Shown here: in pieces, positions 15,155-26,700 of the stretch | Numbering within the stretch: the stretch's first letter is position 1 | Layout of the letters: each line of letters starts with the position of its first letter | Origin: Volvox africanus | Taxonomy: Eukaryota > Chlorophyta > Chlorophyceae > Chlamydomonadales > Volvocaceae | Reading direction: 5' to 3' | Assembly (NCBI GenBank): GCA_030268105.1 | Contig: BSDZ01000031.1 | Location: 310,001-374,000, forward strand | Length of the DNA: 64,000 nucleotides | The notes under the pieces: model-generated | The model's input: only the letters and a program-made list of their open reading frames with translations | Databases searched by the model: none | What the model was told of the DNA's origin: nothing | Position numbers and translations under genes: made by a program

Positions 15155-15596
15155 ATAATATAATATAATATAATATAATATAATATAATATAATATAATA
15201 TAATATAATATAATATAATATAATATAATATAATATAATATAATATAATATAATATAATATAATATAATATAATATAATATAATATAATATAATATAATA
15301 TAATATAATATAATATAATATAATATAATATAATATAATATAATATAATATAATATAATATAATATAATATAATATAATATAATATAATATAATATAATA
15401 TAATATAATATAATATAATATAATATAATATAATATAATATAATATAATATAATATAATATAATATAATATAATATAATATAATATAATATAATATAATA
15501 TAATATAATATAATATAATATAATATAATATAATATAATATAATATAATATAATATAATATAATATAATATAATATAATATAATATAATATAATAA
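15155..15596. repeat. (TAATA)n microsatellite, about 440 bp
   Basis: Some 88 uninterrupted copies of a 5-bp A/T unit. The repetitive IILYY reading frames on the minus strand are artefacts. Confidence 0.98.
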
Positions 15597-15674
15597 AGAA
15601 CTATTATTATCATGCACCTGCACAATAGCACAAGCACCTTTCATGTCTGGTAACGCCATCCGTCGTGACACGTA

Positions 15675-15715
15675 CATGCATACATACATACATACATACA
15701 TTCATACATACATAG
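15675..15715. repeat. (CATA)n array at the 5' edge of LINE-B
   Basis: About ten CATA units with one CATT variant, directly before the shared 5' end of the LINE family (GTATGGTTAG). Confidence 0.9.
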
Positions 15716-16233
15716 TATGTATGGTTAGCTTCGCAGTATCATCGGCACGTTAGTGTCGCCGGTGATTGCACAGATGATTTAGAACTTGTGTGCTAAAGGA
15801 GCAGCAATCGCTTGTTCTAGTCCTACATTTAGCGTTTTTTGTCTGGCTGAACTAGCGGCGACCGTCGTGCTTGCGGAGGCTTGCATTTCGGTGGCTTACG
15901 TCTAGACACCAGCACGAACAGCTGCCTTCCCTCCTTGGGATTTGCCTTCTTTTACTCTTATTTCTACGGCGGGGTTAGCGAGGACTTTCACGGCTGCCGC
16001 AACTTGGGACATCTCGCGAATTTTCCCGACTTTTGGCCAACAACGCGATCCACCACCACTTCTAGGGAATTGTCTTCATCTGCTATCTTCTCATCGGCGG
16101 AGCTAGAGGCAACTCTCGCGGCGGCGGGGATTCGGAGCTTTTCGCCTTTTTTTCGTTTAGCCATCCTCACAGACAGTCGCCCTGCTTCGGAACTCCAATT
16201 GCACGGCTTCTCAATGCCATTCTAGCTTTTAAT

Positions 16234-17835
16234 ATGGCCGAAATTAACCACGCGCGGCCCACCGCGCGAGCACCTAATTCAAATGGCCAAGTAAGAGCTC
16301 CAGCCAAGAGAGGCCCGCCCACCCGGCCTCCGATGGCACAACGCTTCATCAATTTGGAGCAAATCCAACGGGACTTACCAGCTGGAACTCCCGTCTTACT
16401 CGACCAAGAGTCCGTGGCCCTGGACATCCATTGGCCAGCAGACTCCAACCCGGCGGACATCCACACCCAACTTTTTGGGCCACTCACGGATGCCATCATT
16501 GCCAAGGTACATGAGGTTATGGTAGCCAACATGCCAGGCCTACCTTGCAGCCTGCCAAAGGTTGGCCGGCATCATCAGTACAAGCACCCCAATGGCAATG
16601 TGGTGCAAGAACTGTCCATTCTTATCCCAAAGGGTGGTAGAGCATGGCTCGCATCCTCCCCAGCAGTCACCAGGGGACACCTGAGACTGGGGCAAATCCA
16701 CCTACTCCCTAACAGCCCACCCATCACCGTGGAGGTCCACATCAAAAACTTCCACAAGGTGCAGCCAGCCATCTGGTAGATTTCTGGGGTGCCGTCCACC
16801 TTATCCCCGCTAGCCATCCCTAGCTTCCTGGCACACGCCTACTCATCAGAACGAGCACCCAGGCGCATGACTGAGTTCCAGGATCTTAAACCCACACGCA
16901 TGGCTGACACGTGGCGGGTTAAAATGGCACTGGGCTCCCACAACCTACCGCACCAGAGCCGGTTCAGCCTTGGACGACCGGGGGGCTCTTCGAACCAGGG
17001 CATGCTGGTGGCTTCCAGGCTCCGGGCAGCAGTAGAGGAGGCCCCTTTTCTCATGCCATGCAAACCCCCTCCACGCATGGAGCTCAACCGCCAGCGGGAC
17101 CTCAACCGCCAACGACTGCCATCACAACAACCAATCCTCCCAACCCAGCCCATAGCCCGACTGAGCGGTCCTGACCCCTCGTCCAGCAGGGCCAACACTG
17201 TGCCATCCTTTGCGGATGTCCTCAGGCAGCACCCTCTGAGCCCCCCAAGGCAACTCGCTCCCAGCTCCCTGGCGCCACTCCCTCCTGGGGCGCCCCAACC
17301 CACGGCCCCACCACCCAGGCCGCTCCCCCAAGAGATCGTCGATGCAGCAGCAACTGCAGCAGTGGCCAGGGAAGCAGCAGCCAAAGCAGCAGAAGCAGCA
17401 TGCAAACCCAGAACCCCAACTACTTCAACCAATGTAGTCACAGGTCAGCCGGGGCCCCCAGCAGAGGCTCAACCAGCGGGACGCTCTCAACCCAGGACCC
17501 AGGCACCTCAGCATCCCTCAAACAGCCACGCCCCCACCAACACCCAACAAAACAAAATATGCAAGCGGCGCCTAACCCATCTGTCAGAGGAGGAACGAGC
17601 ACAGCGGCACATGGCCCAAACAGAGAGGGCAAGGCAAGCCCGGAAGGCCAAACTGGCATTGCGACGGACGCAGAGAGAGCCAACAATATCGGGTGGTATC
17701 TCCAAGGAGACACCCCGACCGCGGTGGACATCCATTCGGCATTCCCGGCAAACCAACAACCCCTACCCACCCCAGGACATGGACTGCGATGGGAAGGAGA
17801 GCAGCCCCCACACACGGGAACCCCAAGCAGAATAA
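16234..17835 (+). pseudogene. LINE-B ORF1, one nonsense codon
   Basis: Starts at ATG 16234 (MAEINHARPTA), matching the LINE-C start. TAG at 16777-16779 replaces the GAG present in LINE-C; the frame then continues to 17835. The N-terminal half is a conserved globular domain (MDIHWP-like block, KHPNGNVVQE, VEVHIKN), possibly nucleic-acid binding. The C-terminal part is Pro-rich, then Ala-rich, then basic (about 17550-17680). The stop overlaps the ORF2 ATG as TAATG (17833-17837). Confidence 0.85.
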
Positions 17836-20800
17836 TGCTCAGAGGTAGCAGGAGAAATCAGCGGCAGGGAGCTATCTCAGGGCATCCACTGCGCATAGCC
17901 ACGCACAATATGCGAGGGCTTCTGGCTTCTCATGGCAGTCGACTTCAGGCAGCGGTACGACAATGGGCTGAGCAGCGGCTGGATGTTGTGTGTCTGCAGG
18001 AAACCCACCATACTACAATCCAGCACCAATGCCTGTTTGAACGGGATCTTCGTCATGCCACCACTCAGATCCACACACAAAACTGGAAGGTAGCAGCATA
18101 CTCTTGGTCTAGCTCGACGCACACAGCAGGAGTGCTCATCCTCATCAGACAGGGGCTAGCTTCAGCTTCGGCACCAAAACTGGCATCTCCCCAGCCTATG
18201 GGTATAAAAGGCCGATTCACCGACTGTATCCTCCACTGGGGGGAACACCGCCTGCACATCTGCAATATCTATCTCCCTCCTGGCACTACCTCAGCGACTG
18301 TGGAAACCCGCCGGCAACTCTTTGAGAATGCCCTGGCAGCCACCACAACACAAGCCATGGAGGACAATAGGGACACCACTCTTATCTGGGCAGGAGACTT
18401 CAACTTTGTGGAGAACCCAGAGAGGGACTCGTCCGCAGGAAGAGATGGGCGGCAGGAGGATAGGCCTATCACTGAGATGCGACAGCGAGCAGGCCCACAG
18501 ATGGTTGATACCCACCGATACCTCCACCCCAGGCGCCGTGACTTCACTCACCTGTACCATGCACCCAGCCCAGGAGGTTCACGCCTGGATCGCATCGACA
18601 TCAATGAAGCCATGCTGCCGTATATTTGCCACACGGCCATCTCATTCCACACAGCTTCAGACCACCGTCTTGCCACACTTCATCTCCTACCTCGCAAAAG
18701 TGAGGTCAAGGGCCCAGGCATCAAGCGTATACGCATGGCCTTCACTGACCATGAAGATTTGGCTACAAGCATGGCGGAGTGGATCCGGAACCAATGCCAA
18801 GAGGCACCCTCAGCCGAAGAGAACCCGGGCAACCTTATTGCTTGGTGGCCTGGTTTTAAATGCCGACTAACCATCCTAGCTCACCAACTCAACAAGGTAG
18901 CGCAACAGCGCAGGCAGCAGCCAGATGCGCATACCCAGGAGGCCTACCTTGGGGTCCAACAGGCCCAACAAGTCCTCGATGCTAGGCCGCACTCACCACA
19001 CCTACTTCAGCAGCTCGTAGATGCCCAAGCAAGACTGGCTAGGGTGCATATTGAGGACAACGCCAGGGCAGCAAGTAAGACCCGGGTCCACTGGTTACAC
19101 GCAGGAGAGCGTCCTGGCCCAGCTCTGACAACCTTCCTGCAAACCCAAATCCAGGACCAGCAAACAGCCCCAGTGGCCCTCCAGGCACACTCAGGCCGAC
19201 TGGTCACTAATCCAGCACAGCTACCACAGGTGGTAGCGGACTTTTGGGCTGGGGTATGCAGAGCCCCAGACTTCACCACTCCTGAAGATCGCCAGTCAGT
19301 GCTAACCCAGTTAGCAGCAGCCAACATCCGACTCCCTGAGGAAGCTGACGAAGTGGTTGGGTCCCCGACCATCGCTGTGTCTGAGCTGGGTTTCGCACTG
19401 AAGAAGAGCCAGCCAGGCAAAGCACCCGGATGGGATGGCATCCCAACGGATCTGTACCGCAAGTTCTGGCCAGAGATTGGCCATACCATGGCAGCCCTCT
19501 TCACGGCTATCGGCAAAACAGGGCAGGTGCCAACAGGCTTTCTGGATGGTATCATTAAGGTGCTTTACAAGAAGGGAGACCCCAAACAGCCTGGCAATTA
19601 CCGCCCTATCACACTGCTTTGCTCGGACTACCGCTTGCTGGCCAAGGTGCTGGCGAATCGCCTAGGGCCAGCCCTGGGACGAATCATCAGCCCCGACCAG
19701 TCAGCTTTTCTGCCCAAGAGGCTCATTGGGGCCAGTGTTCTCTTTCTACGCCATCTGCCTCATCTCTTACGGAAATTGAACCGCCAAGGTCTGCTGGCCT
19801 TCCTGGACTTCACAAAAGCTTATGACACAGTGGACCGCAACTTCCTGATGGGGGCAATGGAGGCGATGGGAGCAGGCCCACAGCTTTGCAGTTGGACCCG
19901 GATATTGCTTAGCAACACGCGGGCAAGAGCCATGGTGAACGGTTTCAAATCCAGGCTTGTTAAAATGGAAGCAGGGGTAAGACAGGGTTGCCCTCTAGCA
20001 CCCCTGCTGTATCTCTTTGTTGCCCAGGCCTTGTTCAGCTGGCTAAAGAGCCAAGAGATAGGCCTCCGCCTATTGCCTTCAGATGAAGACAGGGTCACAG
20101 CCTGTCAGTTTGCTGATGATGCAGAAGTGGCCCTTGAAGGAGAGGAATCCGTGCCAGCCTTCCTTGAAGCCATGGATACTTTTGCCCGGGCATCAGGTCA
20201 ACGCCTGAACCTGGATAAGATGGAAATCCTACCCATAGGGGCTGTGGACGACCACCATCAGGGAAGCACAATAAATGGCCTGAAGGTGGTCACCACTGCG
20301 ACAGCCCTTAACTTGCCAATGGACAACCAACTGCAGCCGCCCCAACCAGACTGGCCGGAGATGCTAGCCCTGGCCTACACGAGGATGCAACGCCTAGCCC
20401 ATTATCCGCTCTCTGCCTTTGGTCGGGCTGCAGCAGTCTCCAACTATTGCCTGCAAACAGTCACTTGGCATATGGAGCATGGTGGACCACCTCCAGATAC
20501 CACTCTGACCTACATTGAACGCTTAGCTGCTCGCCTTGTAGATCGGCAACAGGGCCCAGAAGACCAGGGCCAGCGCTTCACTGGAGTACCTAGCAGACTC
20601 TTGGTGGGACACCCATCAACTGGTGGTTTTGGCCTACTGCCCCTCAGGCAACACATTCGGGCAAGACAAGCCATGTGGGCAGTGCGATTCATCCGAGGGG
20701 CCCTGATGGCCAGGAGAGAGAGAGAGAGGGTAATGCTTCTGGACACGGCGATGAATACGGTTGCTGAAGAAGAGGAAGAGCCAGTTACTAGTGGTAATGT

Positions 20801-21577
20801 TCGAAGCCTCCACCCCTGGATCCGGACCCTGGCCACCTACCTGGAGATCACCCATCCGGCCTTTAAACCTTGGGCCCTTACCACTGCCCAGGCAACTGGG
20901 CCCTGGCTGGGTGGAGAGACCTTGCCTGAGGAGATCAGCCGAATTGTAGGGGCTTTAGGGCACCTCCCACCACTAGAAGATGTCAGCAACCCACCTTTAG
21001 CCCCTGGAGACTGGTGCTGGGCGACTGCTCTCTGGGGAAATCCTTTGCTGCCCAACAATTCGGACAATGGGGGAAGCATCAATGGTAACAACCACCGCCC
21101 AGGCCTGGAAACCCGTCACCCACTGATGGCTTCATGCAGAAAACTGCTCACAGTTGGGGACCTGGTAAGGGTGTACGACATGCTGGAGCATGACCAAATA
21201 CCCCTCCCTCAGTACATGACCTGGCTAGACTGGACCTAACAGTTTCTAGACCCCTCAGCTAGCCCCACCCAACTGCGAGACAAGGAGTCTACCCGTATGG
21301 CTCTCTCGGCTCTATGCAACGATATCAGCCCGGCATGGATAGCAGCAGCACGGAAGGTAGTCAACCGCTTACAACCCCAACAGCCGGACAGGGTGGAGGA
21401 CAGAATGCAGCAGCAGATGCCAGCACCACCAGACCGCACCACAGTCATGGCCATGATCGTCAGGCGTTTGGGCTGGAGATTGCCAGGGGACTCGGGTATA
21501 GTGCCTCTCTACAACCTCACGGTAAGCCAAGCTACTCAGCTGCAAGGGGTTTCAACAGCGGAGGAGCGATTGGAGCT
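17835..21577 (+). pseudogene. LINE-B ORF2, one nonsense codon and missing 3' end
   Basis: Starts at ATG 17835. It encodes the APE-like endonuclease (RIATHNMRG, QETHH, AGDFNF, SDHRLA), the reverse transcriptase (NYRPITLL, FTKAYDTVD, RQGCPLAP, FADD) and part of the C-terminal region. TAA at 21237-21239 replaces CAA of LINE-C. The last part, with zinc knuckle and PIP-like motif, is absent. The 3' 1.8 kb is almost identical to LINE-C, whereas the 5' part differs clearly. Confidence 0.9.
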
Positions 21578-21617
21578 ACATACATACATACATACGTAGA
21601 CATACATACATACATAT
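21577..21617. repeat. (CATA)n array between LINE-B and LINE-C
   Basis: About ten CATA-like units with small variants. LINE-B stops here and the LINE-C 5' end starts after it. Confidence 0.9.
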
Positions 21618-22140
21618 GACGTATGGTTAATACTAACGTATCACCGGCATGACAGTGTCACCGGTGGTCGTGCAAAATGACTTAGAACTTGCGCGCTAAT
21701 GAGGCTGCAATTGTCTGTTCAAGTCTCACCTAGAGCATATAATTTTTTGGCTGAACTAGCGGCGACCGTCGCGCTCGCGGCGGCTTTCACTTCGGCGGCC
21801 TAACTCTGGTTTATAGCACGAACAGCCGCCTTTCTTCCTTGTGGATTGCCTTCTTTTACTCTATTTTCTACGGCAGAGTGAACGGCGATTATCGCGCCTG
21901 CTGCGACTTGGAGCATCCCGCTCATTCTTCCGACTCTTGGCCACCAACGGGAACAACCGCCACTCTTAGGGAATATCTTCTTCTGCTCTCCTTTAAACGG
22001 CGGAATTAGAGGCAACTCTTGCGCAGGCGGGGATTCGGAACCTCTCGCTATTCCCTCTTCTGGCCGTCATTGCAGACAGTCGCAAGTCGTTCTTCGGAAG
22101 ATAAACTCCTTTGCTTCTCTATGCCATCTTAGCCTTCACC

Positions 22141-23793
22141 ATGATCGATATCAACCGCGCGCGGACCACCGCGCGAACAACAAAATCCATTGGCCAGGAA
22201 TCAGCTGCAGCCAACAGAGGCCCGTCCGCCCGGCCTCCGATGGCAAAACGCTTCGTTAACCTGGACCAAATTCAACGGGAATTACCAGCAGGAACTCCCA
22301 TCATACTCGACCAAGAGACCTTGGCCATGGACATCCATTGGCCACCAGATTCTAACCCGGCAGACGTCCACGCCCAGCTTTTCGGGCCCCTCACGGATGC
22401 AGTCATTACCAAAGTGTACGAGGTTATGGTGGCCAACATGCCAGGCCTACCATGCAGCCTGCCAAAGATTGGCAGGCATCACCAGTACAAGCACCCCAAT
22501 GGCAACGTGGTGCAAGAAATTACCATTCTTCTCCCGAAGGGTGGCAGGGCATGGCTCCTATCATCACCCGCAGTCGCCAGGGGACACCTGAGACTGGGGC
22601 AAGTCCACCTTCTCCCAAACAACCCACCCATCACCGTGGAGGTCCACATCAAAAACCTCCACAAGATGCAGCCAGCACTCTGGGAGATATCAGGGGTGCC
22701 TTCAAGCCTATCCCCGCAAGCTATCCCAAGCTTCCTAGCGCAAGCTTATTCATCAGAACGATCCTCCAGACCCATGGATGAGTTCCAAGACCTCAAACCC
22801 ACGCGCATGGCTGACACATGGCGGGTTAAAATGGCACCGGGATCCCCCAGCCTCCCACCCCAGAGCCTGTTCAGCTTTGGACGACCGGGGGGCTTTTTGA
22901 ACCAGGGCATGCTGGTGGCTACTAGGCTCCGGTCAGTAGTAGAGGAGGCCCCGTTTCGTATGCCCTGCAAACCCCCTCCACGAACGGAGCTCAATCGCCA
23001 GCGAGACCTCAAACGTCAACGCCTGCCAACCCACCAGCCAAATCCCCCAGCCCAGCCCACAGCCCGACTGAGAGGTCTGGACCCCTCGTCCAGCATGGCC
23101 AACACTGTGCCATCCTTTGCGGATGTTCTCAGGCAGCACCCACAGGGGCCCCCAAGGCAACCCACACCCAGCTCTCTGAGGCCACTCCCACCTGGGGCGC
23201 CCCAACCCATGGCCCCACCACCCAGGCTGCCGCCCCAAGCTATCATCGAAGCAGCCGTAACAGCAGCAATGGCCAGGGAAGCAGCAGCCAAAGCCGCTAC
23301 AGCAGCATGCAAACCCAGAACCCCGACTAATACCACTGATGTAGTCACAGAATGTGCAGCCCAACCACCACCTCCCCAACCAGCATCAAAGCCAGACAAC
23401 CAGGGGGTGGTGAACGAGGTCAACGCACCAGCTGGACGCTCACTCTCCAGGGCCAGGGCACAAGAGCATACCTCAAACAGCCACGCCCTCACCAGAACCC
23501 AACAAAACAAAATTCGCAAGCAGCGACTGACCCACCTGCCAGAGGAGGTACGAGCCCAGCGGCACATGGCCCAAACAGAGAGGGCAAGGCAAGCCCGGAA
23601 GGCCAAACTAGCCTTGCAACGGAAGGAGAGGGAGTCAACGGTATCAGGTGGTATAACCAAGGAGGCACTCCGACCACGGCGGACACCCACTCGGCGTCCC
23701 CGGCAAACCAAAAACAACCCCAACCCATCCCAGGACATGGACTGCGATGGGAAGGAGTATGACCCCCCCAACCGGGAAACCCAAGCCGAATAA
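22141..23793 (+). CDS. LINE-C ORF1 protein
   Basis: 550 residues. I take ATG 22141 (MIDINRARTTA) because it aligns with the LINE-B start; an upstream in-frame extension is open only by chance. Residues about 25-210 form the conserved globular part (KRFVNLDQIQREL, MDIHWPPD, GRHHQYKHPNGN, ITVEVHIKNLHK). About 270-400 is Pro/Ala-rich low complexity. About 440-500 is strongly basic and probably helical (RARQARKAKLALQRKERE). No CCHC knuckle is visible. ORF1 proteins of LINEs bind their RNA and act as chaperones; this role is inferred from position. The stop TAA overlaps the ORF2 ATG. Confidence 0.85.
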   Translation: MIDINRARTTARTTKSIGQESAAANRGPSARPPMAKRFVNLDQIQRELPAGTPIILDQETLAMDIHWPPDSNPADVHAQLFGPLTDAVITKVYEVMVANMPGLPCSLPKIGRHHQYKHPNGNVVQEITILLPKGGRAWLLSSPAVARGHLRLGQVHLLPNNPPITVEVHIKNLHKMQPALWEISGVPSSLSPQAIPSFLAQAYSSERSSRPMDEFQDLKPTRMADTWRVKMAPGSPSLPPQSLFSFGRPGGFLNQGMLVATRLRSVVEEAPFRMPCKPPPRTELNRQRDLKRQRLPTHQPNPPAQPTARLRGLDPSSSMANTVPSFADVLRQHPQGPPRQPTPSSLRPLPPGAPQPMAPPPRLPPQAIIEAAVTAAMAREAAAKAATAACKPRTPTNTTDVVTECAAQPPPPQPASKPDNQGVVNEVNAPAGRSLSRARAQEHTSNSHALTRTQQNKIRKQRLTHLPEEVRAQRHMAQTERARQARKAKLALQRKERESTVSGGITKEALRPRRTPTRRPRQTKNNPNPSQDMDCDGKEYDPPNRETQAE

Positions 23794-26700
23794 TGTCCAG
23801 AGGCAACAAGAGAAGTCAGCGGCAGGGAGCTATCTCAGGGCATCCACTGCGCATAGCCACGCACAATATGCGAGGGCTTCTGGCCTCTCATGGCAGTCGA
23901 CTTCAGGCAGCGGTACGTCAATGGGCTGAGCAGCGGCTGGATATTGTATGTCTGCAGGAAACCCACCACACTACCCTCCAGCACCAATGCCTGTTTGAAC
24001 GGGATCTTCGTTATGCCACCAAACAGATCCACACACAAAACTGGAAGATAGCAGCCTACTCTTGGTCTAACTCGACGCACACAGCAGGAGTGCTCATCCT
24101 CATCAGACAGGGGCTAGCTTCAGCTCTGGCACCTAAACTGGCAACACCCCAGCATACATGTACGAGAGGCCGTTTCACCGACTGTATCCTCCACTGGGGG
24201 GGACACCGCCTGCACATCTGCAATATCTACCTCCCACCTGGCACTACCTCGATGGCTGCGGAAACCCGGCGACAACTCTTCGAGAACGCCCTGGCTGCCA
24301 CCACAACGCAAGCCATGGAGGACAATAGGGACACCACCCTTATCTGGGCAGGAGACTTCAACTTTGTGGAAAACCCAGAGTGGGACTCGTCCGCAGGAAG
24401 AGATGGGCGTCAAGCAGATAGGCCTATCACTGAGATGCGGCAGCGGGCAGGCCCACAGATGGTAGATACCCACCGATACCTCCACCCAAGGCGCCGTGAC
24501 TTCACTCACCTGTACCATGCACCCAGCCCAGGCGGTTCACGCCTAGATCGCATCTACATCAATGAAGCCAAGCTGCCGTACCTATGCCATACAGCCATCT
24601 CCTTCCACACAGCCTCAGACCACCGTCTTGCCACACTTCATCTCCTACCTTGCAAAAATGAGGTCAAGGGCCCAGGCATCAAGCGTATACGCATGGCCTT
24701 CACTGACCATGAGGATTTGGCTACAAGCATGGCGGAGTGGATCCGGAACCAATGCCAAGAGGCACCCTCAGTCGAAGAGAATCCGGGCAACCTTATTGCT
24801 TGGTGGCCTGGTTTTAAACGCCGACTAACCTTCCTAGCACACCAACTCAACAAGATAGCGCAACAGCGCAGACAGCAGCCAGGTGCTCATACCCAGGAGG
24901 CCTACCTTGGGGTCCAACAGGCCCAACAAGCCCTCGATACTATGCCGCACTCACCACACCTACTACAGCAGCTCATAGATGCCCAAGCAAGACTGGCTAG
25001 GGTGCATATTGAGGACAACGCCAGGGTGGCAAAAAAGACCCGGGTCCACTGGTTACACGCAGGAGAGCGTCCTGGCCCAGCTCTGACAACCTTCCTGCAA
25101 ACCCAAATCCAGGACCAGCAAACAGCCCCAGTGGCACTCCAGGCACACTCAGGCCGACTGGTCACTAATCCAGCACAGCTACCACAGGTCGTAGCGGACT
25201 TTTGGGCAGGGGTATGCAGAGCCCCAGACTTCACCACTCCTGAAGATCGCCAGTCAGTGCTAACCCAGTTAGCAGCAGCCAACATCCGACTCCCTGAGGA
25301 AGCTGACGAAGTGGCTGGGTCCCCGACCATTGCTGTGACTGAGCTGGGTTTCGCACTGAAGAAGAGCCAGCCAGGCAAAGCACCCGGATGGGATGGCATC
25401 CCAACGGATCTGTACCGCAAGTTCTGGCCAGAGATTGGCCATACCATGGCAGCCCTCTTCACGGCTATCGGCAAAACAGGGCAGGTGCCAACAGGCTTTC
25501 TGGATGGTATCATTAAGGTGCTTTACAAGAAGGGAGACCCCAAACAGCCTGGTAACTACCGCCCTATCACACTGCTTTGCTCGGACTACCGCTTGCTGGC
25601 CAAGGTGCTGGCAAATCGCCTAGGGCCAGCCCTGGGACGAATCATTAGCCCTGAGCAGTCAGCTTTTCTGCCCAAGAGGCTCATTGGGGCCAGTGTTCTC
25701 TTTCTACGCCATCTGCCTCATCTCTTACGGAAATTGAACCGCCAAGGTCTGCTGGCCTTCCTGGACTTCGCAAAAGCTTATGACACAGTGGACCGCAACT
25801 TCCTGATGGGGGCGATGGAGGCGATGGGAGCAGGCCCACAGCTTTGCAGTTGGACCCGGATATTGCTTAGCAACACGCGGGCAAGAGCCATGGTGAACGG
25901 TTTCAAATCCAGGCTTGTTAAAATGGAAGCAGGGGTAAGACAGGGTTGCCCTCTAGCACCCCTGCTGTATCTCTTTGTTGCCCAGGCCTTGTTCAGCTGG
26001 CTAAAGAGCCAAGAGATAGGCCTCCGCCTATTGCCTTCAGATGAAGACAGGGTCACAGCCTGTCAGTTTGCTGATGATGCAGAAGTGGCCCTTGAAGGAG
26101 AGGAATCCGTGCCAGCCTTCCTTGAAGCCATGGATACTTTTGCCCGGGCATCAGGTCAACGCCTGAACCTGGATAAGATGGAAATCCTACCCATAGGGGC
26201 TGTGGACGACCACCATCAGGGAAGCACAATAAATGGCCTGAAGGTGGTCACCACTGCGACAGCCCTTAACTTGCCAATGGACAACCAACTGCAGCCGCCC
26301 CAACCAGACTGGCCGGAGATGCTAGCCCTGGCCTACACGAGGATGCAACGCCTAGCCCATTATCCGCTCTCTGCCTTTGGTCGGGCTGCAGCAGTCTCCA
26401 ACTATTGCCTGCAAACAGTCACTTGGCATATGGAGCATGGTGGACCACCTCCAGATACCACTCTGACCTACATTGAACGCTTAGCTGCTCGCCTTGTAGA
26501 TCGGCAACAGGGCCCAGAAGACCAGGGCCAGCGCTTCACTGGAGTACCCAGCAGACTCTTGGTGGGACACCCATCAACTGGTGGTTTTGGCCTACTGCCC
26601 CTCAGGCAACACATTCGGGCAAGACAAGCCATGTGGGCAGTGCGATTCATCCGAGGGGCCCTGATGGCCAGGAGAGAGAGAGAGAGGGTAATGCTTCTGG

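Larger units (their letters stand above)
15716..21577 (+). mobile_element. LINE-B: APE-type LINE, 3' truncated at a (CATA)n array
   Basis: Contains a 5' UTR of about 520 bp (homologous to 21616-22140), ORF1 and most of ORF2, then stops in mid-ORF2 at 21577 where (CATA)n begins. The missing 3' end is not found beyond LINE-C. Both ORFs carry a premature stop. Confidence 0.9.

Noticed and set aside
15137..15701. Minus-strand ORFs with IILYY repeats
   Set aside because: Product of (TAATA)n.
23016..23771. Long antisense ORF opposite LINE-C ORF1 (251 codons), and similar ones opposite ORF2
   Set aside because: Mirror of GC- and Pro/Ala-rich coding sequence; not conserved as protein between LINE-B and LINE-C beyond what the sense strand imposes.
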